19,170 bases of DNA from JARROD01 sp037384225 (GCA_037384225.1 JARROD010000157.1:1-19170), one strand, 5' to 3'. Counted from the stretch's first letter, positions 8,451 through 16,571 are shown. A program made the numbers and translations. Notes: generated from the letters alone by a model not told the origin.

Positions 8451-8543
8451 ATCTCGCCGCCGTGCCCAACCAAAACCGGAAACAGTTGCCTTCGCCCTAA
8501 TCGGATGTGAACGAGCGAATCATTTTAACGGAAAATAGGGCTG

Positions 8544-10010
8544 ATGAAGTATAGGGATCTGAGAGACTTTATTACGCTTCTGGAAAAACGCGGCCAATTG
8601 AAACGCATTGCCGCGGGTGTGGACCCGCGTCTGGAAATCACAGAAATCAGCGATCGAACCCTAAGAGCCGGCGGACCGGCTCTACTGTTTGAAAATCCGA
8701 TCGGATCCGACATTCCAGTTTTATGCAACCTGTTCGGCACTCCACAAAGGGTTGCGCTGGGGATGGGAGAAGAGTCGGTCACCGCACTGCGCGAAGTCGG
8801 CAAACTCCTGGCGATGCTGAAAGAACCCGAACCGCCCAAAAGTTTTAAAGATGCCTGGAACAAGCTTCCGGTTTTCAGGCAAGTGTTAAACATGGGTCCC
8901 AAGGTAGTGACTAAAGCCGTCTGCCAGCAAATTGTTTTATCAGCTGACGAGGTGGATCTGAATCGACTCCCGATTCAAACCTGCTGGCCCGGAGACGCCG
9001 CGCCGCTGATAACCTGGCCGTTGGTCATTACCCGAGGCCCCCACAGAGAACGGCAAAATCTGGGTATTTACCGCCTGCAACTGATCGGCAAAAATCGGCT
9101 GATAATGCGTTGGCTGAGCCACCGCGGTGGCGCACTGGATTTCCGCGACTGGCAACAGCACCACCCGGGTGAAGCATTTCCCATCACAGTGGCTCTCGGA
9201 GCCGACCCGGCAACCATCCTCGGCGCAGTAACGCCAGTGCCGGACACCTTATCTGAATACAGCTTCGCCGGTTTACTGCGCGGCGCCAAAACAGAAGTTA
9301 CTCAATGCCTAGGTAATGATCTTCAAGTACCCGCAAGCGCGGAGTTCGTGCTGGAAGGCTGCATCCACCCCAACGATATGGCCGATGAAGGTCCCTTCGG
9401 TGACCACACTGGTTACTACAACGAAGTGGAACGCTTCCCGGTTTTTACCGTTGAAAAAATCACACATCGCAAAAACCCTATTTACCACAGCACCTACACC
9501 GGGCGCCCGCCGGACGAACCCGCGATACTGGGGGTAGCATTAAATGAAGTTTTCATACCCATTCTACAAAAACAATTTCCGGAAATTGTTGACTTTTACC
9601 TCCCCCCGGAGGGCTGCTCCTACCGTATGGCTGTAGTCACTATGAAAAAGCAATACCCGGGGCACGCAAAACGGGTGATGATGGGAGTATGGTCTTTTTT
9701 GCGACAATTTATGTATACAAAATTCGTGATTGTCACCGACGACGATGTCAACGCTCGAGACTGGCGCGATGTGATCTGGGCAATGACAACACGCATGGAC
9801 CCGGTACGAGATACCGTGATGATAGAAAACACCCCGATCGACTATCTTGACTTCGCCTCACCGGTATCCGGGTTGGGCTCCAAAGCCGGTTTCGACGCAA
9901 CCAACAAATGGCCGGGAGAAACGCAGCGAGAGTGGGGCAGGCCAATAGCGATGGACGAGTCCGTCAAGCGACGGGTCGATGAAATCTGGGATAGTTTGGA
10001 AATTTATTAA
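8544..10010 (+). CDS. ubiD: 4-hydroxy-3-polyprenylbenzoate decarboxylase UbiD
   Basis: UbiD removes the carboxyl group of 4-hydroxy-3-polyprenylbenzoate in ubiquinone synthesis, using the prenylated flavin supplied by UbiX. The protein has 488 residues (family about 490-500) and starts MKYRDLRDFITLLEKRGQLKRI, the usual N-terminus; AGGG lies a few bases before the ATG. Conserved blocks include GPALLFEN, NLGIYRLQ, MRWLSHRGGA and EGPFGDHTGYY. By analogy with the Arg-Glu-Glu triad of fungal Fdc1, Arg177, Glu282 and Asp287 are the likely catalytic residues (inference). It follows rho by 93 bases in the same direction, as in pseudomonads, and may be read from the rho transcript; I see no separate promoter. 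ubiX is not in the window. Confidence 0.96.
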   Translation: MKYRDLRDFITLLEKRGQLKRIAAGVDPRLEITEISDRTLRAGGPALLFENPIGSDIPVLCNLFGTPQRVALGMGEESVTALREVGKLLAMLKEPEPPKSFKDAWNKLPVFRQVLNMGPKVVTKAVCQQIVLSADEVDLNRLPIQTCWPGDAAPLITWPLVITRGPHRERQNLGIYRLQLIGKNRLIMRWLSHRGGALDFRDWQQHHPGEAFPITVALGADPATILGAVTPVPDTLSEYSFAGLLRGAKTEVTQCLGNDLQVPASAEFVLEGCIHPNDMADEGPFGDHTGYYNEVERFPVFTVEKITHRKNPIYHSTYTGRPPDEPAILGVALNEVFIPILQKQFPEIVDFYLPPEGCSYRMAVVTMKKQYPGHAKRVMMGVWSFLRQFMYTKFVIVTDDDVNARDWRDVIWAMTTRMDPVRDTVMIENTPIDYLDFASPVSGLGSKAGFDATNKWPGETQREWGRPIAMDESVKRRVDEIWDSLEIY

Positions 10011-10094
10011 ATTTCATGGCGGCGCTTGTGAGTCCTTAACCCGGGGTATTGTGCCTTCGATCCGGCGGCCATCCGGAGGTAATTGAGAAGCTAC

Positions 10095-10110
10095 GACGAA
10101 ACGATGAACG
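10095..10110 (+). repeat. 16-mer shared with the insertion in the kinase relict
   Basis: The sequence gacgaaacgatgaacg in the spacer between the converging ubiD and hemY genes recurs exactly at 18978-18993, inside the 42-bp insertion. The match stops at 16 bases on both sides. The rest of the 104-base spacer shows an ATCCGG direct repeat and no clear terminator for either gene. Confidence 0.45.
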
Positions 10111-10114
10111 CATA

Positions 10115-11083
10115 CTATCGAGCAACAACGGCCGGTGTAGGGTTTTCTCGATTTATTATCTCTTTACCTTTGATAACCGGCATAGGTAGTTCCGGAAGGC
10201 CGTTGGTCATCATTAGCAGCCCTTCCTGGTAATACTCCGTACTGCGTTCGTGCTCACCGAGATGCGCCAGTAAACGGGCCAGTTCGGCAAACGTCTCCGG
10301 ATCCCGCTGTAAACGCAGGCTGCTTTCAAAATAGTCCCGCGCTTTTCCCCACAACTCATTGCGCAGGCACAAACGTCCCAGAGTCAGCATCAAGGACGCA
10401 TTCCCCGGCCGCTCTTTCAACCAATCTTTTGCCGTCAGCAACTGTTTTTGCGGATCGTCCGACTCGACTAACCCGTACAAGCGTACCAGATTTTCGCTCC
10501 AGTTCTTATTCAGCATCCGCCGCAATACCAGTTCCGCCACAACATCACCATCATGCTGTCGCAGCATACGCACATAGGGTTCCACCATCTCCGGCTGCCT
10601 CTGCAACACCCTGGGAATCAACTGCCAGGCCTCCTCCAATTTTTGCAGACTTTGCTTTCCAGATACCCGCTTAGCCTGCTCGCCCGCGTCCGTCAACAGC
10701 GCCTGATAGAGATTATTCTCTATCATTTTCATTTTTTCCTCAGTGTAAACCTTCTGCCGCCGCAACGTCGGCAACAGAGACTGCAGTCCGCGCCAGTCTC
10801 GCAACGCCGTATACGACTGCCGCAGCAAGTCAAGTATCACCGGATGGCGCGGCACTTTCTTTTTCACCCGCTCCAGCGTGGCAACACAGAGTTCGTACTT
10901 TTTATCCAGCAGTTGCATTCTGGCCTGGGTCAAGGCAATAGCCAGCACATTGTTGGGGCCGCATTTTTCAGCTTTGTGCAACAGTTCGTGAGCTTCCTTG
11001 TGCTCGCCAAGCTCATAGGCGCTACGTGCGGCGGCGAGATAGTTCACCAGCGGGGTTTCGGATTGCTTAACCGACTTCAGCAA
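10115..11083 (-). CDS. hemY: HemY, C-terminal part after an in-frame stop
   Basis: These 322 codons are the cytoplasmic TPR-repeat portion of HemY, an inner-membrane protein of unknown precise role that is encoded with the porphyrin genes of proteobacteria (not the protoporphyrinogen oxidase of the same name). It opens at a TTG two codons after the TAA that ends the N-terminal part, and is in the same frame: ...EGYWKQAK-stop-ILLKSVKQSETPLVNYLAAA. E. coli HemY aligns straight through (EGDYQQVEKLMAK...QPVVNYLLAA), so the two parts were one gene. TPR-like helices are visible in VNYLAAARSAYELGEHKEA and LMLTLGRLCLRNELWGKARDYFESSL. It may be made as a separate soluble protein by re-initiation at the TTG, by readthrough, or not at all. 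Last gene of the hemCDXY operon. Confidence 0.85.
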   Translation of the reverse strand: MLKSVKQSETPLVNYLAAARSAYELGEHKEAHELLHKAEKCGPNNVLAIALTQARMQLLDKKYELCVATLERVKKKVPRHPVILDLLRQSYTALRDWRGLQSLLPTLRRQKVYTEEKMKMIENNLYQALLTDAGEQAKRVSGKQSLQKLEEAWQLIPRVLQRQPEMVEPYVRMLRQHDGDVVAELVLRRMLNKNWSENLVRLYGLVESDDPQKQLLTAKDWLKERPGNASLMLTLGRLCLRNELWGKARDYFESSLRLQRDPETFAELARLLAHLGEHERSTEYYQEGLLMMTNGLPELPMPVIKGKEIINRENPTPAVVAR

Positions 11084-11086
11084 TAT

Positions 11087-11404
11087 TTATTTAGCTTGTT
11101 TCCAATAGCCTTCGATAAAATCAATCAGCCCTTGCGACATGCGTTTCTGAACTATCCGCGAATGGCCATAGATCACCCGCTGGACGCCCGTCGCGACACT
11201 TCGCACACCGCTCTTGGTGACACGGCACAACACCCAGGTTCCGAACAGTATCAGCAGCAGCGTAAACAACCCTACCCAAAAACTCATCTCCAGGGTCGTT
11301 TTTCCCAGTGAAATAAGAATATAGCCCTGTTCCAGCTGCACCAGGTAAAGCAGTGCCGAACCACTGAGTAACGCCAGACAAAACAACAGAAAGATATGCC
11401 TCAT
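11087..11404 (-). CDS. hemY: HemY, N-terminal membrane part, ending at a premature TAA
   Basis: This 105-residue product has the typical HemY start, with two transmembrane segments (about residues 4-22 and 39-62) around the conserved GYILISLGKTTLEMSFW, then a basic cytoplasmic stretch ending EGYWKQAK. The ATG overlaps the hemX stop by four bases (ATGA), so translation is coupled to hemX. A TAA at 11089-11087 stops it where homologues continue into the TPR domain. The two parts joined would make about 429 residues, close to the family length, so this is a nonsense-split hemY. One base change (for example AAA or GAA to TAA) is enough, and no frameshift is involved. Confidence 0.88.
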   Translation of the reverse strand: MRHIFLLFCLALLSGSALLYLVQLEQGYILISLGKTTLEMSFWVGLFTLLLILFGTWVLCRVTKSGVRSVATGVQRVIYGHSRIVQKRMSQGLIDFIEGYWKQAK

Positions 11405-12591
11405 GGTAACGGCTCCCTCTCATCTTCCGGTGGCGTCACCGATTCCAATTTATGCAGTTTTTCAATATAAGCCTGCAATTGTTCCAACGAGTTGGAAATA
11501 TCGGGCAGCGTTTGTACAACCGCCTGTTGTTGCAGATCCGCCAGTTCAGCATCAATCTGCGATTTTTGTTCCGCCAACGGGTAGTAGCGTTGCAACCAGT
11601 CCCGTGCCTGTTGCAAACTTTGTCTGTAAATTACCGTCTGCTCGCGCAACAGCGCCAGTTGGGCCCGTTCGAGCATAAAGCGAAAATTCTGCCGCAGGTA
11701 AGCTTCGCTATTGGGAGGTAAAAGAGGTTGCAGAGTCTGGTCATGATGTCGCACACGAATATAACCCGAGAGTTTTTTTAACGCGTTAAAAAAACTCTCC
11801 TTCATTACCTCGCTCCAGGATGTGGGCTGCTGTACCGGTACCAGGGGCTCAATGCCAACATCCCCGCTCACCTGCGGCGGCACCAGGGGCAGCGACTCAA
11901 TCTGCCCGGCTAAAGCTGACAGGCGTAAAAAAATACCTTCGCGATCCAGTTTCACTGCCAGTTTTAGCGCGATTAGATCCCGATTGACACTTTCTCGGAC
12001 CGGAAACAAATTGATATCATCTAAATCACGCAAAATTTTATCCGCGGCACTTAACAGTGCTTCGGCATTGTGTGCATCCCTTTCAACCACCAGGCGCTGG
12101 TTTGCCATCTGCAATAAATATTCCGCTTCCGCCAGACGCCAGTCTTCGCGGTCAGCGCTCGACAATGACAACAGGCGTTTATTGTGGGAGTCCAGGCGCT
12201 GTTCGACGGCGTTCAATTGCTGCTTGATATTTGTGACTTCAACCGCTTCGGAGTGCACACGGTTTTGAATTTCATCCCGCAGTTGTCGCAGCTCCTGGTC
12301 CTGGGCCGCCAGTTGCTCCTGCAGCTGTGCCACCAAACCTTGCTGTTGTCGGGACTGTTGTTGAAACCACAGCCAGCCATAATAGCCGCCGGCAGCGATG
12401 ACACCAATGATCACCACACCCAGAAGACCCAGTAACAATGCTTTAAACGGGGTTTGAAGCGAGGTTTTAACAGACAAGTCTTTATCTTTCAGGCCAGGTT
12501 TGGTTGCCGCTGAGCCGCCCGATCTCCCGATCTCATTGTCCTCGGGGGAAGATGAATTTGGTGCTACATCCTGAGACTTTTTTTCAGCCAT
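11401..12591 (-). CDS. hemX: HemX, membrane-anchored coiled-coil protein
   Basis: HemX is the partner of hemCD and hemY in proteobacteria. Despite its old label as a uroporphyrinogen methyltransferase it has no methyltransferase domain here. The 396 residues show a polar, disordered N-terminus (1-45), one transmembrane helix (about 48-72, ALLLGLLGVVIIGVIAAG), a Gln-rich coiled coil (about 75-140), and a helical periplasmic domain with DWRLAEAEYLLQMANQRL, the family hallmark. The ATG at 12591 overlaps the hemD stop as TGATG, which favours it over the TTG one codon upstream (12594). The stop overlaps hemY by four bases. Biochemical role unknown; probably structural or regulatory at the membrane. 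Confidence 0.92.
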   Translation of the reverse strand: MAEKKSQDVAPNSSSPEDNEIGRSGGSAATKPGLKDKDLSVKTSLQTPFKALLLGLLGVVIIGVIAAGGYYGWLWFQQQSRQQQGLVAQLQEQLAAQDQELRQLRDEIQNRVHSEAVEVTNIKQQLNAVEQRLDSHNKRLLSLSSADREDWRLAEAEYLLQMANQRLVVERDAHNAEALLSAADKILRDLDDINLFPVRESVNRDLIALKLAVKLDREGIFLRLSALAGQIESLPLVPPQVSGDVGIEPLVPVQQPTSWSEVMKESFFNALKKLSGYIRVRHHDQTLQPLLPPNSEAYLRQNFRFMLERAQLALLREQTVIYRQSLQQARDWLQRYYPLAEQKSQIDAELADLQQQAVVQTLPDISNSLEQLQAYIEKLHKLESVTPPEDEREPLP

Positions 12592-13466
12592 CAATTTTCC
12601 CTGTACCAGTCTATCAACGCCGTTAACATGGCCTTGTCGGTTGCATTCTCGGCAATAATAACTTTTTTAAAGGCTTTTTCCCCAGCCAGTGCGGCAACTC
12701 TCTGCCCCGGAACCAATAGGGGCAAGTCCTTGAAACTATTTTCACTAGGGCTTGTTGCTCCATATCTGCCAAAAGACCCTATAACGGCAATAAGATTTGC
12801 CAGGGTTTCACCGCTGTGTACGCTAATCACGTCCTGAACCTCCTTTTTCGCACCGCGCATACCTCCACTGTTGCCAAAATTGTACCCAATGTTGCGCCCA
12901 AAGTCGCTGGCCGCCAACAATTCGGCACTATCCGGCGGCAGCTGCCGCCGGTACATTTCACAGTATTGCACCTGCGCGCCCCTTTGTACCAGTTTCTCCC
13001 CCAAAAAAGGCCGGCCGCCCTGACCGCGAAACACTGCGATTTTTTTACCATTGACCTTTTGTAACGACGGCAACGCCAGCAGCGCTTCGCTGTTCATCGC
13101 CTCACCGGCTTCTGCCGCCGTCAGGCCGTGGCTTCGCAAAGCGTTGGCGGTGGCCTTGCCAACGGCAAAATATTCAACACCAACCGGCAACTGCGGCCAG
13201 TATCGATCCAGCCATTCAAACGCATATTTAACCGCGTTCTGACTCACGAATACAGCCGCCTGGAAATGGTCCATATTCATTACCACCCGCTTAATGGCTT
13301 CTATCGCTGCCTTTTCCTCCAGTGGTTCAATGCTCATCAGAGAAATACTGAGCGTATCGGCGCCCGCCTGCCGCAGGCAGTTTTGCCAGGCCGCAGCTTG
13401 CTGCCGTGGGCGGGAAACCAACACCCGCAGCCCCTGCAGCGGAAGTCGATTGGAATCGTCGCGCAT
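12591..13466 (-). CDS. hemD: Uroporphyrinogen-III synthase
   Basis: HemD closes and inverts ring D of hydroxymethylbilane to give uroporphyrinogen III. Family features are LRVLVSRPRQQA at the N-terminus, FVSQNAVKYA, YFAVGKATANAL, KIAVFRGQGGRPFL, the Tyr in EMYRR, VSVHSGETLANL-like ISVHSGETLANL, and the C-terminal VIIAENATDKAML. At 291 residues it is longer than the usual 250-265, because a Gly/Asn-rich insertion of about 23 residues (DFGRNIGYNFGNSGGMRG...) sits before DVISVHSGE; a second short one (SFGRYGATS) follows. The ATG at 13466 begins one base after the hemC stop; a GTG at 13475 would overlap hemC by eight bases. Either start suits the operon. Confidence 0.93.
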   Translation of the reverse strand: MRDDSNRLPLQGLRVLVSRPRQQAAAWQNCLRQAGADTLSISLMSIEPLEEKAAIEAIKRVVMNMDHFQAAVFVSQNAVKYAFEWLDRYWPQLPVGVEYFAVGKATANALRSHGLTAAEAGEAMNSEALLALPSLQKVNGKKIAVFRGQGGRPFLGEKLVQRGAQVQYCEMYRRQLPPDSAELLAASDFGRNIGYNFGNSGGMRGAKKEVQDVISVHSGETLANLIAVIGSFGRYGATSPSENSFKDLPLLVPGQRVAALAGEKAFKKVIIAENATDKAMLTALIDWYREN

Positions 13467-13467
13467 A

Positions 13468-14409
13468 TCAATCACGTTTCGCAGTCGCGTAGACTCTGTC
13501 TAGAATGTCCCCCGCTCCGGCGGCCAGAAGGCGCTCGGCCAGGGCCGTACCCAAGGTTTCGCCGGAGGCGACGTCGCCACGGATTTCATCGTTGATAATG
13601 CGACTTCCATCCGGATCTCCCACCAACCCCCTCAACCACAAACGATCACCGGGCTCGTGCACCGCGTAGCAGGCTATCGGCACCTGACACCCGCCTTCGA
13701 GACGACGGTTCAATGCCCGTTCGGCAAGCACTTGATGAGCTGTGCGGGGATGATGTAAAGGTAGCAGCCTCGAGACCGTTTCGGTATCGCTCAGTCTGCA
13801 TTCAATACCTATGGCTCCTTGGCCGCCGGCGGGTAAAATGAATTCCGGTTCGATAAAAGCGCGAATACGATCCGCCATTTGCAGTCGGATCAGACCTGCC
13901 GATGCTAGAATTATCGCATCGAACTCATTGTCATCGAGTTTTCTCAGGCGGGTATTGACATTACCACGTAAAAATCGGACGTCAATATCCGGTCGTTTGG
14001 CCAACAATTGACACTGACGCCGCAGACTCGAAGTTCCCACCACACTTCCCGACGGCAGCGCCTCAAGATTGTCAAAACGGTTGGAAACAAAAGCATCGCG
14101 GGGGTCTTCCCGCTCGCAGATGACTGCCAATCCTAAACTTTGTGGAAATTCCATGGGTACATCTTTCATGGAGTGCACCGCTATATCCGCCTTTCCTTCA
14201 AGCAGAGCGTGCTCCAACTCCTTGACAAATAGACCTTTGCCACCCACCTTTGCGAGAGGCACATCGAGAATTTTATCACCGCGGCTAACCAGTGGCACCA
14301 ACTCAACAACAAGGCCTGAATGCAACTGCTCCAGACGGGATTTAACAAACTCTGCCTGCCACAGCGCAAGCGCGCTTTTACGGGTGGCTATACGTAAAAT
14401 ACTAGACAT
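13468..14409 (-). CDS. hemC: Hydroxymethylbilane synthase (porphobilinogen deaminase)
   Basis: HemC condenses four porphobilinogen molecules into hydroxymethylbilane on a covalently bound dipyrromethane primer. Cys241 in LEGGCQVPIA is the primer attachment site (E. coli Cys242), and Asp83 in HSMKDVP is the catalytic aspartate. Other conserved parts are RIATRKSALALWQAEFV, GGKGLFVKELE, GTSSLRRQCQL, FLRGNVNTRL and LPAGGQGAIGIE. The length of 313 is normal. It is the first gene of the hemC-hemD-hemX-hemY set. A weak AGAG precedes the ATG. The upstream spacer contains copy 2 of the inverted-end repeat, which separates hemC from algR. Confidence 0.98.
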   Translation of the reverse strand: MSSILRIATRKSALALWQAEFVKSRLEQLHSGLVVELVPLVSRGDKILDVPLAKVGGKGLFVKELEHALLEGKADIAVHSMKDVPMEFPQSLGLAVICEREDPRDAFVSNRFDNLEALPSGSVVGTSSLRRQCQLLAKRPDIDVRFLRGNVNTRLRKLDDNEFDAIILASAGLIRLQMADRIRAFIEPEFILPAGGQGAIGIECRLSDTETVSRLLPLHHPRTAHQVLAERALNRRLEGGCQVPIACYAVHEPGDRLWLRGLVGDPDGSRIINDEIRGDVASGETLGTALAERLLAAGAGDILDRVYATAKRD

Positions 14410-14461
14410 TAAATTAAGTCTCTCAATTTGGACTGGGTATTAACGGGTATCTGCTAATTGT

Positions 14462-14491
14462 CTTATACCGATAGTTGACTTATATACCCAA
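14462..14491 (-). promoter_or_regulatory. Candidate hemC promoter overlapping the repeat end
   Basis: Read on the minus strand, TTGGGT (14491-14486) and TATAAG (14467-14462) are 18 bases apart, placing a start near 14455, about 45 bases before hemC. The -35 half lies inside the terminal arm of the repeat. The -35 is weak (TTG only plus partial), so this is tentative. Confidence 0.3.
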
Positions 14492-14660
14492 AGCGTTTGA
14501 GATTTAGGTGCACAGAGCACGCCCCTTTTTGTCCCTGGCAGCGTTGCTCCTCCTCACATGGGCCTGCCATGCAGCGTCGTCGCGCCCCCTGCTATTAAAA
14601 GAAGGGGGAACAAAAATTGACGCACTCTGCACACCTAAATCTCAAACGCTTTGGGTATAT
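14482..14660 (+). repeat. Inverted-end repeat, copy 2 (complete, MITE-like)
   Basis: The ends are a perfect 29-bp inverted repeat: the left arm starts ATATACCCAAAGCG and the right arm closes CGCTTTGGGTATAT, with imperfect pairing (all mismatches transitions) continuing a further ~10 bp inward. The interior is about 120 bp with no transposase. Flanking TA on both sides would fit insertion at TA as in IS630/Tc1-type elements, but the TA is also part of the palindrome, so this is not proof. It lies between algR and hemC. A frame from 14508 encodes a hydrophobic, signal-peptide-like stretch but lies wholly in and just past the repeat, with its end antisense to algR; I do not call it a gene. Confidence 0.82.
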
Positions 14661-14687
14661 CGATACGACGAAGACTGGCTGGGCAAT

Positions 14688-15422
14688 TCACATCAGAGAG
14701 AGAAGTTCGCGCAGTTTGGCCACATGGCGGCGACTGACAACCGGCTTTTCTTCCACGCCACGTAAGCGAATCTGGTAGTGGCCCTGGGCAGCTCGCTCCA
14801 TGCCTTCGATGTGTTTAACCGCTACCAGGGCGTTGCGGTGGATACGCACAAATAAATCGGCAAACTCGCTTTCCAGTTCCTTTAGGGTATCATCAATCAG
14901 TGTTTCACCACCCAGGTGGTACACCGTGACATATTTGTGATCGGCAATAAAGAAGCGTATGTCATCCAACGGTATCAATTCCACGCCGCGGCGGGTCTTG
15001 GCACTGATATGACTACGCTGATTGGCCGGAGGCCGGCGTTCTGATAATACGGCCAGTTGCACTTTATTCAATTTCTTCGCTTTAACCAACGCTGCTTCCA
15101 GCTGTTCTTGCTTAACCGGTTTCAACAGATAACCGACTGCTTCGGTATCAAACGCATCGAGTGCGTATTTATCAAAGGCCGTGCAAAAAATAATCGCCGG
15201 CGGGTCCCCCAGTTCACTGATCTTATGCGCCGCGGAAAGTCCATCCTCACCGGGCATATGCACATCCAGCAGCACTACATCGGGATCGTGGTCCCTTACT
15301 GCGTCCACAGCCTCTTCCGCGTTGTCGGCCTGCGCCACCACACGACAGCCATTAAGCTTTTCTACCATGCGGGACAAGCGGTTCCGCGCCAGAGGTTCAT
15401 CGTCGACAATAAGAACATCCAT
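14688..15422 (-). CDS. algR: LytTR-type response regulator AlgR
   Basis: A 244-residue response regulator. The receiver domain (1-120) has the acidic pair in LIVDDEPLARNRL, the phospho-acceptor Asp53 in VVLLDVHMPGEDG, Thr in FCTAFDKYALDAF and Lys in YLLKPVKQEQL. The C-terminal LytTR DNA-binding domain (about 140-244) shows LIPLDDIRFFIADHKYVTVY, IHRNALVAVKHI and VSRRHVAKLREL. In Pseudomonas, AlgR with AlgZ controls alginate, type IV pili and other surface traits; targets here are unknown. It starts 34 bases after algZ and is read with it. The call as AlgR and not another LytTR regulator rests on similarity and on the argH-algZ-algR-hemC gene order. Confidence 0.95.
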   Translation of the reverse strand: MDVLIVDDEPLARNRLSRMVEKLNGCRVVAQADNAEEAVDAVRDHDPDVVLLDVHMPGEDGLSAAHKISELGDPPAIIFCTAFDKYALDAFDTEAVGYLLKPVKQEQLEAALVKAKKLNKVQLAVLSERRPPANQRSHISAKTRRGVELIPLDDIRFFIADHKYVTVYHLGGETLIDDTLKELESEFADLFVRIHRNALVAVKHIEGMERAAQGHYQIRLRGVEEKPVVSRRHVAKLRELLSLM

Positions 15423-15456
15423 CGTTATATTTTACCTCAAAAATGCCATTGGCCTA

Positions 15457-16449
15457 TCAGATTTCTAGTGGATAGCTGATATGTGTCACAAAGATTTCAC
15501 CCTCCTGCGCAGCGGTAAAGCGTGCGCCGGGCCCGAAGTGCGCGGCCAGCCGATGGCGGATATTATCTAACGCCACCTGATTCCCCTGTCGAGTATTTCC
15601 GCCGGCGGCTTTGCTGCGCTGCATTCCGCCGCCGCGCTTCCGCGGGAGTGGATTGCGCACCTCCAGAATAAAACGATGATCTTCTACTTTTACAGTAACT
15701 GCAACACATCCTCCCTTCGGCAGCGGTTCTATGCCATGATAAACCGAGTTTTCCAGCACCGGTTGTAACGATAACCCCGGTATTTTCGCGCCTTGCGGAT
15801 AGTCGCCGATATCCCATTCAACTCGAAGCCGGTTGCCCAGGCGCAGTTGTTCTATGTGGATATAGCGCCTGCACAACGCCAATTCGTCACTGACAGGCAC
15901 CAATGCCGGCTCAGCGAGGCTGGCGCGAAACAACTCAGAAAGATCCTCCACCACGACTTCGGCTGTACCTGGATCGACACCAATAAGACTAGCGATACTA
16001 TTCATACTGTTAAACAAAAAGTGCGGGCGAATTCTGGATTGCAATGCCTGAATACGGGCACCAAGCTCAGCCTGCTGCTGATTATGCAACTGTTGCTGCA
16101 AATAAAAGTATCGCAGCACAATACCAGCAAAGATCGCCGCCAACAGCAAATTATCCAATAACGCCCAAACGTCGATGGCCACATTGGGATAGCGTACCCG
16201 CAGGCCAACGGCACTAAACAGCAGAGTAACCACCAGCACCAATCCATAACTGAGACTACCGGCAACCATCGAAGAGCAGCGGGCCAGCAAGGGCCGCAGG
16301 GGGCACAACAGCGCGGCGCTGGTCAGCACTATCCACTGCACCAAAAACGATACCATGCCCAACTGGCTCCAACTGAAGTTACGCAGACTGCTGCCGGCCA
16401 GCACCAGCGCCACGGCTAGCAGTTCTCCCACAACAACCAGTGCGAACAC
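15457..16449 (-). CDS. algZ: Membrane sensor histidine kinase AlgZ/FimS family
   Basis: The protein has about four transmembrane helices (roughly 2-20, 28-50, 62-82, 95-113), a Gln-rich linker, then a LytS/YehU-type His_kinase domain with IRPHFLFNSMNSIASLI (His143) and an ATPase-like domain with LSLQPVLENSVYHGIEP. After VRNPLP the lid region is Gly/Arg-rich and unusual, ending NQVALDNIRHRLAAHFG. The open frame begins right after a TAA at 16483-16481, and the GTG at 16449 is the first ordinary start. A perfect AGGAGG (16469-16464) lies 14 bases upstream of that GTG, which is long; an ATT at 16458 would be 5 bases away. Homologues begin with about 15 more residues before (Q)AVFALV. The N-terminus is therefore uncertain and may be shortened. 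Confidence 0.9.
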   Translation of the reverse strand: MFALVVVGELLAVALVLAGSSLRNFSWSQLGMVSFLVQWIVLTSAALLCPLRPLLARCSSMVAGSLSYGLVLVVTLLFSAVGLRVRYPNVAIDVWALLDNLLLAAIFAGIVLRYFYLQQQLHNQQQAELGARIQALQSRIRPHFLFNSMNSIASLIGVDPGTAEVVVEDLSELFRASLAEPALVPVSDELALCRRYIHIEQLRLGNRLRVEWDIGDYPQGAKIPGLSLQPVLENSVYHGIEPLPKGGCVAVTVKVEDHRFILEVRNPLPRKRGGGMQRSKAAGGNTRQGNQVALDNIRHRLAAHFGPGARFTAAQEGEIFVTHISYPLEI

Positions 16450-16571
16450 CGCCTGAATTTCCGCCTCCTGGGCTTATAATTCTCCGCCGGAATAATCATT
16501 CGGGCCAATCGGTACACGTGATATAACCCACCCGAGTGAGCAATGAATGTTCACCGGCAATGCCCTCACAA

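Noticed and set aside
10553..11311. 252-codon frame opposite hemY
   Set aside because: Low-complexity Gln/Leu/Arg-rich translation typical of a shadow of a GC-rich gene; the minus-strand HemY is clearly the real product.
14508..14765. 85-codon frame with a signal-peptide-like start (LSLAALLLLTWACHA)
   Set aside because: It lies in the inverted-end repeat and then runs antisense into the algR end; there is no ribosome site, and copy 1 lacks the upstream half. Kept only as a question about the peptide in the repeat.
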